Of a DNA stretch of 64,000 bases, positions 33,606 to 43,700 are shown in pieces. Positions within the stretch are counted from its first letter, which is position 1. Every line of letters starts with the position of its first letter. Origin of the DNA: Durusdinium trenchii (Eukaryota; Sar; Dinophyceae; Suessiales; Symbiodiniaceae). The stretch covers positions 254,970 through 318,969 of the forward strand of contig CAXAMN010003603.1 in assembly GCA_963970005.1 (NCBI GenBank), written 5' to 3'. The position numbers and the translations under genes are program-made. The notes beneath the pieces are model-generated. The model did not search any database. It worked only from the letters and a program-made list of their open reading frames with translations, and was not told where the DNA came from.

Positions 33606-36600
33606 GAACAGCAAAGAGAAAGGTTTGTAGCCAGCATGGCCTTGCGTCAGATCAACATGAACAACTACACATACCTAGGTGTCAAAGGCTTATTCCTTGA
33701 TCTCTTTTGCGGAACCGCCACAGGAACTGCCGATCCTTCGATCCGCAGGCAAAGAAGATCCACTTTCCTTGTCCTCGATGAAGGAGACTTGGAAGAAGAA
33801 TCCGGATACTGGGTGATGGATCAAGAAACAGGCGAAGAAGGATTTGTGAGTTTGTTCTCAGAGTCCGAATTTTGGGTGTTAGCAGCCAAAGGAGGATACA
33901 CCCGTAGAAGAATCCATGGTAGAAGGTTCAGAAAACCATCCAAAGGCGGCAAAGGAAAACGCCGCGGAAAAGGTAGAAGACCCGGCTTTGTCAGCCGTAG
34001 AGGCAAAGGTGCAGGGGCACATTATGCAGAGTACCCTGACAACTCAGGTTTCTATGGAAAAGGCAAGAAAGGAAAGAAAGGTGGAAAGAAAGGATTCAAG
34101 GGAAAAGATGCATTCAAAGGCAAAGGAAAAAGCAAGCAACAGAATCCCTTTCAACAATCCAATGTTGCAACCACCGAAGAGCCTTCATCAGCTCAACCAT
34201 CCACTAATGCCGAAGAAACCTGGAGTGCAAATGAAGCAAATTGGTCATGGGACTCGTACGGATATCACACAGATCAGTACTATCCTGAAGATGTCTGGCA
34301 GGCAAATGAAGCCACTTGGCAACAATGGACATACTTTGCGGACGGACAGACGGACAGACCGCAAGATGAAGAGCACCAGAGCTCAGAGCTAGAGCCTGAC
34401 CAGATGAACCAGTCAGCAGATTTCCGGTATTACGGAACACATGCAGAAGAAATGACTGGTGTAGAACATGTTTCACAGCCGTATCACCTAAACCCTGCCG
34501 GTAGCAGTACAGACTACCGACATTCCGGTTGTTCTGAAGTGATTGATCCACGCTTCTGTTCTTCTTTTGTCAACTTTGACGATGGATTTCACCATGCTTT
34601 GCTTTCTGAATACATCGACTTGAGGTACAGTCCGACCTACGTGATCATTGACAGCGGCTGTACCAGAGCAATGGGTTCAAGGACTGCCATCATGCGTCTA
34701 GTGAAGGCATGTAAGAGACACTACAATGCATCTAAGATTGATTTCTCTTTTGAGCCTTCATCAAGTCGATTCTCATTTGCAAACGGTGAACAGTCCAATG
34801 TCCGAGAGAAGCTGGTAATTTACTTTCAGAACGACCATTCACCCACAGGGTGGATCACAACAGCGATAGATATCTTAGACCAAGGCGACGTTCCAATCCT
34901 TTTCAGCGTTCAGCAGCTCAGGAACCTTCGCATGTCTATTGAGCATACTCCAGTCGGTGACTATCTGACTTGTCCTTTGTTCGGTCTGAAGCGATTTTCG
35001 TTGCCAGTGAGCACTTCGAACCATAATGTCTTGGACATCATGATGTTTGCCAGCTCAGTTCGTAAGCCGAACCACAGTTTTACTGCAATCAATCCTTCGT
35101 ATGGAGCCTGTCCTGCCTGCAGCGGAAAGCATCGCAAGCACACATACAAAGATGGATGCAAGAAGGCAGAGACATCCGAAGTGAAGGAAGACAAGTCAGC
35201 AGCCGATATTCCGGCTAAGAAGCCAGATAAGCACATTGCAAGTGGAGATGCCAAAGTCGATCCGCCATCGAAGCTCATTTCGATGCCTCCACCGGCTAAG
35301 AAGGTGACACCTCCGACATACCGGAAGACAGAGAAGTCACCTGATTTTGGTACACCATTTGAGCATTCGAAGATTCCAAGTTCAAGCTCAGGAGCCGAGA
35401 AGCCTGACGTACCTCCAGCAGAACCTGACATGCCGGTGAAGCCTGATCCTCAGGAAGAATCCAAGGAAGACGTGAAACCAATACCAACAACAGTGCATCG
35501 AGAGAAGAAGGCTCCTCAGGTTTCAGTAACCTTGCCGTTAGCATTGCAGAGAATCCATGAAAAGCTATCTCATCCAACTGAACTCTTGAAACTGCATTTG
35601 AAGCGCTACCACATGTCAACTGAGCAGTTCAAGAAACGCACCTCAGCTTTGAAGATTCCTGCTAAGATCTATGAAGAGTATGAAAAGGTAGTCAAGCAGT
35701 GTGACACATGTCAGAAGTCCAAGATTGCACCTTCAAGATCAAGAATTTCAGGTATGAGAAGTGAAACGTTTGGAGAACTCACCTTTGTTGATCATGGTGA
35801 ACTAGCTATCAATGACAAGTCCAAACTTCTTTTCCTGATCATCTATGACGGTGCTACCTCTATGACCACTGCTTACGTGTGTAACGGCAAGACTGAAGCA
35901 GAAACGATTGGCCATCTTTTGGAGTATTTTGAGACATACCAGTTGAATCCTAAGTATCTAGTCGGTGATCAAGGTTTCATGGGTACTGAACTTGAAGCCT
36001 TTTACAACAGAAAGAATATCCGACCGATCACTTTAGGACCTGGTACTCCATGGCCAAATAGAGCAGAAGCAGCTGTTCGCATGTACAAAAAGCAGATCAC
36101 CCTGATGCTTAAGGCCGTAACTGAGGACCCATCCAGATACGAGATCACGTACCGTCAACTCCTCAGACAAGCATCACTTGCCAGGAACTCCATGGTCACT
36201 TTTGGTGGAGTATCTCCATTGGAGATGGCATTTGGACGGCGACCTGCAGATCTTTTGTACCCAGAGAACATGACACCGGAACAGCTTACAGCTTCTCTTC
36301 CTTCTCCCGAGAAAATTATAGATGCCCTCAGAACACTTGCCATGAAGTCTTATCTAGAAGCAAAACAATCAGATGATCTGAGAAGAGATATTTCTGCAAG
36401 ACTTCAGTTGAGTGATGGTCCATTTTACCCTGGTGATAAGATTTACTATTGGACAGAAGATAAATCCAAGGTAAAGTCTGATGGAACCCACAGTGGCAAA
36501 TGGATCAAAGGCAAGGTCATTAGTTCTGACGGCAGTATGGTTGGTATCGATTTAGGCACCAGAATTTTGAAGGTCAACATCAGCAAGGTCCGTAAGGACA

Positions 36601-39104
36601 TCAATCCGATCGAAGATGTTGAGGTGCCACTCGATCCGGTTGCACTTCTGAGTTCTGAGAGTGCACGGACCGATATTCCGGTCACTGACCACGCAAGCTC
36701 TCTAGTTCAGAGCGACGGAGCCCAGATCGGTGTGGAAGGCTTCACATATTCCTCTTATGCATGGCAACCTGTCATGACTGGCAAGATTGATTTCTTAGAA
36801 CTGTTCGCAGGTTCAGCACGGTTGAGCCAAGTTGCTGCCATGAATGGTTTACGTGTTGGACAACCTATTGACCTGAGAACCGGATTTGACATCTTGACCA
36901 GCGACGGACGTAAGGGGACGATGGACATCGTCGAGAAACAGAAGCCTAGAGTCATCTTTATGGCGCCGCACTGTGCTCCTTGGAGTCAGATGACCAATAT
37001 CCATGATCGCGCAGCAAGAGATCAGCGCAGACAGAAGTTTCTTCCAATGCTGGAATTTTGTTGTCGTGTTGCCATCTTTCAGATTGAACACGGAGGCCAT
37101 TTCATCATTGAGAATCCTGCCTCATCAGCTCTTTGGTACACCAGATGTTTCCAACGTCTTTTGTCACAACGTGGTGTTACCTATGGCACTCTTGACATGT
37201 GTTCATTTGGAATGAAGGACCCTAACGGCTATTACTACAACGAGCAAACTTCTCTTTTACACAATTTTGATGAAGGAATTTTAACGCCTGTGTTCAAGAG
37301 ATGTAGTAATAAGCTCGGGGGTGAACAACACCAACATCAACCATTGGAAGGCTCAGCACCTGGCTTTGGAAGCAGAACCAAGTTAGCACAAGTATATCCT
37401 TATCGTTTCTGTTCCAAGCTTGTTCGCTGTATTCTGCCGCTGGGAAGCCATCATGGATTGTTTCACGCACAGACTACCGTAGTTGTAGATCTGCTTGGAG
37501 AACTCGATATTCCGGGTCTCGAATCACTCCAGCTCTTCCTGAAGGAAGATACGGATCGAGAATATGTTCACTTCAGTGAATCTGACAGTGTAACTGTGAA
37601 GGACTTTTATGTTCGACGTCTTATGAACAGAGTGAACTCACTCCCTAAGGGACATGAGTACAATCCTTGGCCTGAGTCATTGCATATCGCACATGATGTT
37701 TCACATATGCGCCAGATTTTTGCACCTACCATGGCATTTGAGAACGCCACAATTTTGCGCGGTACTTTTGAACAACTGAAGGTCAGGTACCGTCACACCG
37801 CAGGTGTACTGTTTTTATGGCGTAAGAAGGATACAACTAAGTTGTATATCCAATCACATCCTTTTGACGACTTGTCGAAGTTGGTGGAGTCAAATTGGAG
37901 CTGTGTCTTTTTCTGGAACTCTGATGGTCACGTTCCGTCCAAACCTGTTCACACTCCTGTCACACCTGACACTGTTGGTGCACCACCTGCACCACCTCCT
38001 GGTTTGGATCCCGACACGTACATGACACCAACTGGTCCTGACATGCCTGGCGACATCCCTGGTGATCCATTTACACCAGGAGATTTCTTTACACCTGGAG
38101 ACAGTCTAGATCCACCATTTACACCTTCTCCAGGACAACCACCGCCAGACAATCCGTTTCCACCGTTTCCAGGCCAATCACCACCGTCACAACCTGACAC
38201 ACACATGCCTGGCGAACTACCGGATACACCACCTTCAGGACCACAACCACCATCACAGTTTCCACCTTCTACTCCTGCAGCCACAGTTCCACCTATTCCT
38301 AATTCATTTTTGCCATTGACTCCTGTGCAACCAGACACTCCTGTAGTTCCTACTCTTGTCGTTCCACCGACCATTCCCGATGAGCAGATGATTTTTGGTG
38401 AGAAACGACCTACTCCTACTCCTGTGTCTGAACGCCCTTTGACGAAAGCTCGTCCTACGAGACCTGTACAGATGCCTGTCTCGCCTTCACCTCCTACGGT
38501 TCCACCGAGCAACCATCTGGGGGGCGATGATCGCCTCGTCTTTTCGCCGCCGGTCGTCCGAACACCAGTGAAGAAACGCAAACCGGAAGATGACATCGAC
38601 GATATACCAGAATTTCCGGAAGACGAGGACGCCGGTGATCCAGATGCTCAGCCATCCGGACCCAGTTTGCCTATCGCAGGCGACGATGATGAACAGCCAG
38701 TGAATGAACAGCCAGTGTCACCCGAATCTCCTGAAGCTGTAATCGTCGACTCCGATATTCCGGACGACGTAGCAGTAGATGTTGAGGAAGAAGAAGAAGA
38801 TGACGTTGACTCGGATGAGACCATCGATTACAATGACCTGTTTGTGGACGAAAACAGCTGGAGCTGGCTGTCAGCTGAACAGAAGCTTTGCAGCAATACT
38901 GGTTCGTTCACAGTACCACGGTACATTGATGGTTCACCTGTAGATCTTAAGACAGTTCCGTCCTACGCTAACTTTGTCACACCGTCTTCGTACATGGCAC
39001 AGAAGAAACGTCAGCTACTTCGTAAGAACTATGCCGACATCCGAGAAGTCTACTCCGGTATTACGGAGGAGGACAAGGCCTTCCTGACTCTATCTTGTCG
39101 GTAA
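33123..39104 (+). CDS. Element B main polyprotein: gag, protease, integrase, methyltransferase-like, linker
   Basis: An open frame of 1,993 codons. In order: gag (to about residue 250); Gly/Lys/Arg-rich tail (about 265-350); aspartic protease with VIIDSGCTRAMGS (about 509); a CPACSGKHRKHTYKDGC motif (about 660); integrase zinc region and CDTCQ (about 815-865), with core acidic residues in FVDHGEL (~889), VGDQGF (~947) and NRAEAA (~981); integrase tail GIDLGTRILKVNIS. Then comes a SAM-methyltransferase-like domain with DFLELFAGSARLS (1223), MAPHCAPWSQ (1280) and IIENPAS (1328). These look like C5-cytosine-methyltransferase motifs I, IV and VI. A conserved post-domain and a ~210-residue proline-rich, then acidic linker follow. 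The frame begins artificially after the gag frameshift and ends in a frameshift before the RT. Confidence 0.9.
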   Translation: MKNALTGNAEYYKKMLDNEQLRHERNGITYFKETLRPYFVKGANHVFLWRFMQLFRTWRGNGEFVSWIARFEVASKKVMEAFMGLLDLSTVPQPDDFNFTDILSQQQYMLLQGLQDPAERRENAERIRSEHIDALKQAHRDTFPLSDNLMSLIFLVQSDLNEQQRERFVASMALRQINMNNYTYLGVKGLFLDLFCGTATGTADPSIRRQRRSTFLVLDEGDLEEESGYWVMDQETGEEGFVSLFSESEFWVLAAKGGYTRRRIHGRRFRKPSKGGKGKRRGKGRRPGFVSRRGKGAGAHYAEYPDNSGFYGKGKKGKKGGKKGFKGKDAFKGKGKSKQQNPFQQSNVATTEEPSSAQPSTNAEETWSANEANWSWDSYGYHTDQYYPEDVWQANEATWQQWTYFADGQTDRPQDEEHQSSELEPDQMNQSADFRYYGTHAEEMTGVEHVSQPYHLNPAGSSTDYRHSGCSEVIDPRFCSSFVNFDDGFHHALLSEYIDLRYSPTYVIIDSGCTRAMGSRTAIMRLVKACKRHYNASKIDFSFEPSSSRFSFANGEQSNVREKLVIYFQNDHSPTGWITTAIDILDQGDVPILFSVQQLRNLRMSIEHTPVGDYLTCPLFGLKRFSLPVSTSNHNVLDIMMFASSVRKPNHSFTAINPSYGACPACSGKHRKHTYKDGCKKAETSEVKEDKSAADIPAKKPDKHIASGDAKVDPPSKLISMPPPAKKVTPPTYRKTEKSPDFGTPFEHSKIPSSSSGAEKPDVPPAEPDMPVKPDPQEESKEDVKPIPTTVHREKKAPQVSVTLPLALQRIHEKLSHPTELLKLHLKRYHMSTEQFKKRTSALKIPAKIYEEYEKVVKQCDTCQKSKIAPSRSRISGMRSETFGELTFVDHGELAINDKSKLLFLIIYDGATSMTTAYVCNGKTEAETIGHLLEYFETYQLNPKYLVGDQGFMGTELEAFYNRKNIRPITLGPGTPWPNRAEAAVRMYKKQITLMLKAVTEDPSRYEITYRQLLRQASLARNSMVTFGGVSPLEMAFGRRPADLLYPENMTPEQLTASLPSPEKIIDALRTLAMKSYLEAKQSDDLRRDISARLQLSDGPFYPGDKIYYWTEDKSKVKSDGTHSGKWIKGKVISSDGSMVGIDLGTRILKVNISKVRKDINPIEDVEVPLDPVALLSSESARTDIPVTDHASSLVQSDGAQIGVEGFTYSSYAWQPVMTGKIDFLELFAGSARLSQVAAMNGLRVGQPIDLRTGFDILTSDGRKGTMDIVEKQKPRVIFMAPHCAPWSQMTNIHDRAARDQRRQKFLPMLEFCCRVAIFQIEHGGHFIIENPASSALWYTRCFQRLLSQRGVTYGTLDMCSFGMKDPNGYYYNEQTSLLHNFDEGILTPVFKRCSNKLGGEQHQHQPLEGSAPGFGSRTKLAQVYPYRFCSKLVRCILPLGSHHGLFHAQTTVVVDLLGELDIPGLESLQLFLKEDTDREYVHFSESDSVTVKDFYVRRLMNRVNSLPKGHEYNPWPESLHIAHDVSHMRQIFAPTMAFENATILRGTFEQLKVRYRHTAGVLFLWRKKDTTKLYIQSHPFDDLSKLVESNWSCVFFWNSDGHVPSKPVHTPVTPDTVGAPPAPPPGLDPDTYMTPTGPDMPGDIPGDPFTPGDFFTPGDSLDPPFTPSPGQPPPDNPFPPFPGQSPPSQPDTHMPGELPDTPPSGPQPPSQFPPSTPAATVPPIPNSFLPLTPVQPDTPVVPTLVVPPTIPDEQMIFGEKRPTPTPVSERPLTKARPTRPVQMPVSPSPPTVPPSNHLGGDDRLVFSPPVVRTPVKKRKPEDDIDDIPEFPEDEDAGDPDAQPSGPSLPIAGDDDEQPVNEQPVSPESPEAVIVDSDIPDDVAVDVEEEEEDDVDSDETIDYNDLFVDENSWSWLSAEQKLCSNTGSFTVPRYIDGSPVDLKTVPSYANFVTPSSYMAQKKRQLLRKNYADIREVYSGITEEDKAFLTLSCR

Positions 39105-40250
39105 GAAACGTAAGGAAGCAACTCAGCAAGAAAAGCGTCAATTTGCCAAGCAATTCCTGGAAGCCAAGCAAGCCGAATGTAAATCATGGTTCGACAATGA
39201 CGTCTTCGAGCTTGTGGACATGCGTAAGCTAAAGATCAGGAACTATGTTGCTGGACGCTGGGTCCTTACCATCAAGAAGGACAAGGACGGTAACTTCCTA
39301 AAGTGTAAGGCACGTTGGGTGCTAAAGGGTTTCCAAGGTCGACAGAAGGATACCCAACAAACCGACAGTCCTGCAGCCAGTCGTTCAGGTTTGCGATGTG
39401 CAACACAGTTTGCAGCTAACTGTCACTGGGATCTGTATCAGATGGACCTGAAGACCGCCTTCCTGCAAGGTGAAGCGTATGATGAAACTAGAGACATCAT
39501 TTGCCAGATCCCGGCCGAATGCGGATATCCGCCACACATATATAGGAGCGAAAATGAAGAAGTCCGCATACGGTCTGAACGATGCACCACGCAGATGGTG
39601 GCAGGTTGTCGATAAAGCACTTCTCAGTTATGGACTTGTGCCAACTCGAGCTGATCGATGCACCTATATTTTGTACGGCGATAAGATGTCATCCAAAGAC
39701 ACTTCGTTGTCCAAGTCATTCCGGAAAACGTCTACGTCCAATGATCCTGTCCAAGATGCAATCGACATGTTGCTGGATCCTGTAGCACAGAATAACGCAC
39801 AAGGCCGGAGACCACATGGTTTCATTTGTCTTCATGTCGATGACTTGTTCATGGCCGGAGACAAGGTCTTTGCAGATAAGGTGCTTGCCAGCATTCGTAA
39901 GGACTTCAACGTAGGCTCGGAAGACAAGAATGACATCATGTTTGTTGGTCAGCGCATCAAGTGGAAGACTCATGACAAGCAAGGACCTTACATCTCTTGT
40001 GACCAAAAGCTTGCAGTAGATGCTGTAGAGGAAATCAAGTTCGACAAACATCTAAAGGACAACATTGCTTGTAATCCTCAGATGCATACAGCATATCGCT
40101 CTGTTTTAGGCCAGCTTAATTGGCTGCAGAGTCGAACGCAGGTTCACTTGTGTTACAAGTTCTCTAGATGTGCGTCCGCCGCTTCGAGTCCGAGCGTGAG
40201 ATCAACAAGGTTGTTCGTACAATGAAGAGCCAATATGTAGATGCACGATT
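39105..40250 (+). pseudogene. Element B reverse transcriptase and start of RNase H (frameshifted)
   Basis: Frames at 39105-39545, 39545-40190 and 40190-40250 together encode a copia-type RT. Landmarks are YVAGRWVLTIKKDKDGNF, ARWVLKGFQ, MDLKTAFLQGE, KKSAYGLNDAPRRWWQ, LVPTRADRCTYILYG and the catalytic LHVDDLFMAG (near 39830). SVLGQLNWLQSRTQ opens the region before RNase H. Single-base shifts near 39105, 39545 and 40190 break it, and the 8.5-kb element is inserted at 40250. As it stands no RT could be made. Confidence 0.88.
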
Positions 40251-40340
40251 AAACTCGCCCACTTGTATCTGATCATTTTCCATTTGTATCTGTGCTGTGA
40301 AAAGTGGCTACTTGATGGCGTGACGCCATGAAATGGGAGG
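40251..40340 (+). repeat. Left terminal inverted repeat of the nested element
   Basis: It pairs with 48698-48787 (one mismatch in about 90 bp) and contains the small palindrome GGCGTGACGCC. Confidence 0.93.
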
Positions 40341-40784
40341 GGGAACATGTTGTCACGCCGAGATGCTGCAGTCGGGTCATGCTGTTGCGCTCACTTGCTT
40401 GCAGACTCCAGAGCGGGTTCCGGAGAAGGTTTGCTAGTTCTTGCTTGTATGGGAGGGTGGGTGGGTGGGAGGGCGCTGCCAATTGCCATATCCACCCCAC
40501 GGAGTGGACGAATCAATTCTTGATGCCAGACGGGACATGGCTGGCGTTGGTCAACCGGCATTGTACACTAGATTCGGTGTCTCATGTCTCTTTGTACCTT
40601 CTAAGTAAAATTAGAAAAACAGAGAGGGAATCAGGGCGCTGGCCACTTGGACTGGTTGATCTAAAAGAGAAATCAACATCTCACNNNNNNNNNNNNNNNN
40701 NNNNNNNNNNNNNNNNNNNNNNNNNNNNNNNNNNNNNNNNNNNNNNNNNNNNNNNNNNNNNNNNNNNNNNNNNNNNNNNNNNNN

Positions 40785-43700
40785 CCAACGGACCCTGACC
40801 GCATTGACTTGGAGAGATTCTGCGCCAAGATTCGCGCTGGCTTTGATGATCTCCTCAAAAATCATGGTGGCCCAGATGCATACCTCCGCTCAAGGTATGC
40901 GACGCCGCAAGAGATGCAGGGCTGGGTGGACTACCTAGCAACCCTCCAAGACCAACAGGTGTGCTACATGAGCCTTGACCCGGCGCTGGAGACCAGCAGT
41001 CTTGCTGCTCTTAGTGAGGTGTGGTGTCACGATCACGGGGCGGGGACAAAAGTAAACAAGACATACCATGACCAGTTCATGCGATATCCTCAAACTGTTT
41101 GGTGGCCAGTTCACCCAGAGGGACCCGTGGTCAGTTGTTCAAGCTATAAAGTTTTAAACCTGGGGGCCAAATGACATGGATGATTTCCGGGTTCTTTCTC
41201 AGCTACTCTAGCTTGTGCCCTGAGGGGAGGCTCCACAATCTCCACCTGGCATCCTTCTCCTTTGCGAAGGGTGCCAGCATCCGTGGCCCGGCGGAGCATG
41301 ACACGGTCCGGTTGCTGTTGGATGAGATGCTTCTGGATGGCTTTGTCACCCAGGGTGAGCCGCTGCTGGTGACCCAACCAGCAGAGCTCTTGGCTGAGCT
41401 CACGGAGGCTCTGGCTGTTCAAGACTTTGAGAAAGTTTAAGAAGCAAAAAAGTAAAACAATACAATATAATTTTGGGTATGTATCATGTAATATAGAAAG
41501 GCCTGTCTACAATCGCGTGGACATGAACACTGGGTGGCACTAGGTGGGTGTGAACGGTGCCAATGTCAGGTGAAGATCAAAGTTCCTTGGAAGGGTGGCC
41601 TCCAACCTCTGTCCATTGGGTACTTCAAAGGAAGGACACGAGTGATGGTCCTTCTGGCAATCCTCGCGGTGGCCAAGGAGATGAAGATTGATTTGGCAGA
41701 GGCGCTAAGTTGTGAAAAAGAACACATCCCGCGCCCATTAGCTGGAAGGTTTTCATGACCCTGTGCCAGTGCCCCTCTTCCTTGATGCTTGGTACCCCGA
41801 CAATAGCGTTTGCGCTTGCGCAGGCTCACCCAAAGTTCTTCCGGAGCCTGCAAACTGTGTTGGCACACCGGGTGCAGCTGCCATCGAAGCGAGACGAACT
41901 CTTGGGGAACTTCAAACTGTCAGTGCGAGGTTCCATTCGCAAAGCGCCCAACGTGGTGTCAGAGGCTCATTTGCTAGGTCCGGTTCAAGCATCAGTCACT
42001 TAGTTGGCAGTCTTTCCAAACAGCTCCCCGCTCAATACTAAATGTGCCACAACTTGCAAACAAACAAAATTAGGACTTGGATAAGCAGCATCGTTCAACT
42101 CCAGCGGCACGATGCCTCATTTGATGTGGCTACCTTTGTCGCTTGACCTCAGCCATCAATTTTTGCGCCGCCGCCAAAGTGATTAGAACGCCGCCGTTTT
42201 TGACAGGGTTTGGACAGCCCTCTAAAAGTCATCATATTTAAGCATGTTTAAGGCCCGCTCTCAAGAGAAGCTGAAACTCGTACTGTTCAGGTGCGGGACC
42301 ACAACAGTGGCTGTTCTCGTGCAGGACAGTTGTTGGGTAGCAAGGCCCAAGCTGTCAAAAACATTTTGAACAATGTTCCTGCCAAATGCCTCAAGCTCAT
42401 TGTGGACTACACTGTGGAAGTGGGCTACGAAAACACCCCGTGGTCGGATGACTGCCTAGGGAGCAAAAAATGGCTGACAGGCTTCCAGCACTTCGTTCAA
42501 ATTAAGAACCATTTTTTGTGTTTGTATGTCAACTCGCGCAAAAGAACCCAGTCAATGTGCACAAACAACCAAACTGTTGCGGGGAAATACTTCTGGCGAC
42601 TCTTGGTGAGTTTCTTGTGATGTCGTTGGCTGTATTCCAGGTTCCGGAGCAATGCAGGGCAAGTGTGGCAAACCAGGGGCAAGGTCACGCCAGAAAGCTG
42701 TGAGGTTTTTGTCCCTCGCTTGATATCTTCCAAGAGAGGTTGAGATGCCTAAGAATCACGAAAGGGCCGGCAGTGGTAATTTTCCACTTTAGGTTCACTT
42801 TTAACAAGTGTCCTGGGGACCCGTTTTTAGATCAAAAAAAGGGTCTCCAGGCCACTTGTCAAAATCTAAGCTGTGAATTTCTTAGATTTTGGCAAGTGGC
42901 CTGGAGACCCTTTTTTGGATCTAAAAAACGGACACTTGTTAAAAGTGAACCGGGGCCGAGGGCCAGGTCCTTACAGTCCTTCATTCTTAGGTGTTTCAAC
43001 CTCTCTTGATTGCTGCAAAGTTGTGATTTTTGTTTTGACAAAGGATTCGCTCTACGGAAAATTTCATCCAAATTCAACCTTTGTTTGAAGGATTTTTTGG
43101 GGGGCACAGCGGGTCTTTTGTTCAGGTGTCTGCCCTCATTGCGCAGAGCCGGAAGACGCCGGTAAATTTGATTCGCAAACTCGATCGGGCTGGATGGGAC
43201 AGACTGGCGGAAGAGAGTGCCTGTGTATCTGCGATGGGTATTGAGGTGCAGGGGATTCTTCCAATTGATGATTCTGCCCTACGAGGCGCCTGGCACAACT
43301 TGTTCATTGCGGGTGACAATGGGGTGGTGATTGAAGTGCAGAGCTGCATCCTGTCAAGGACAGTTGCAATCCGTGATGTGCCTAGCCTCAACCGCTTGAT
43401 CAAGGAACACGCAGCCAATTGCCCAGTGCCAGCAAAGGCCACAGTGGCCACGATGAATCAGCTGGAGAGAGACTCCTTTGATCTTCTCGAGAAGCAGGTC
43501 CAGTATGACTTGCAGGCGTTGAGGATTGCAAAGTCAAAGAGGTCGACCTGGGAAGCTTCGATCTACCATGTCAAGCTCCAACATAAGCTTGACCAGCATG
43601 CGAAGTCGAGGGCAGCCGCGCAGTGGTTCTTTGAAAACTTTGTTCAAGTCATCCATGGGGATTGCAGCGATGACTTGATGAGGCAATTCCAACTGCATCG

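Noticed and set aside
37949-38596. Minus-strand glycine-rich ORF of 215 residues
   Set aside because: Antisense shadow of B's proline-rich linker.
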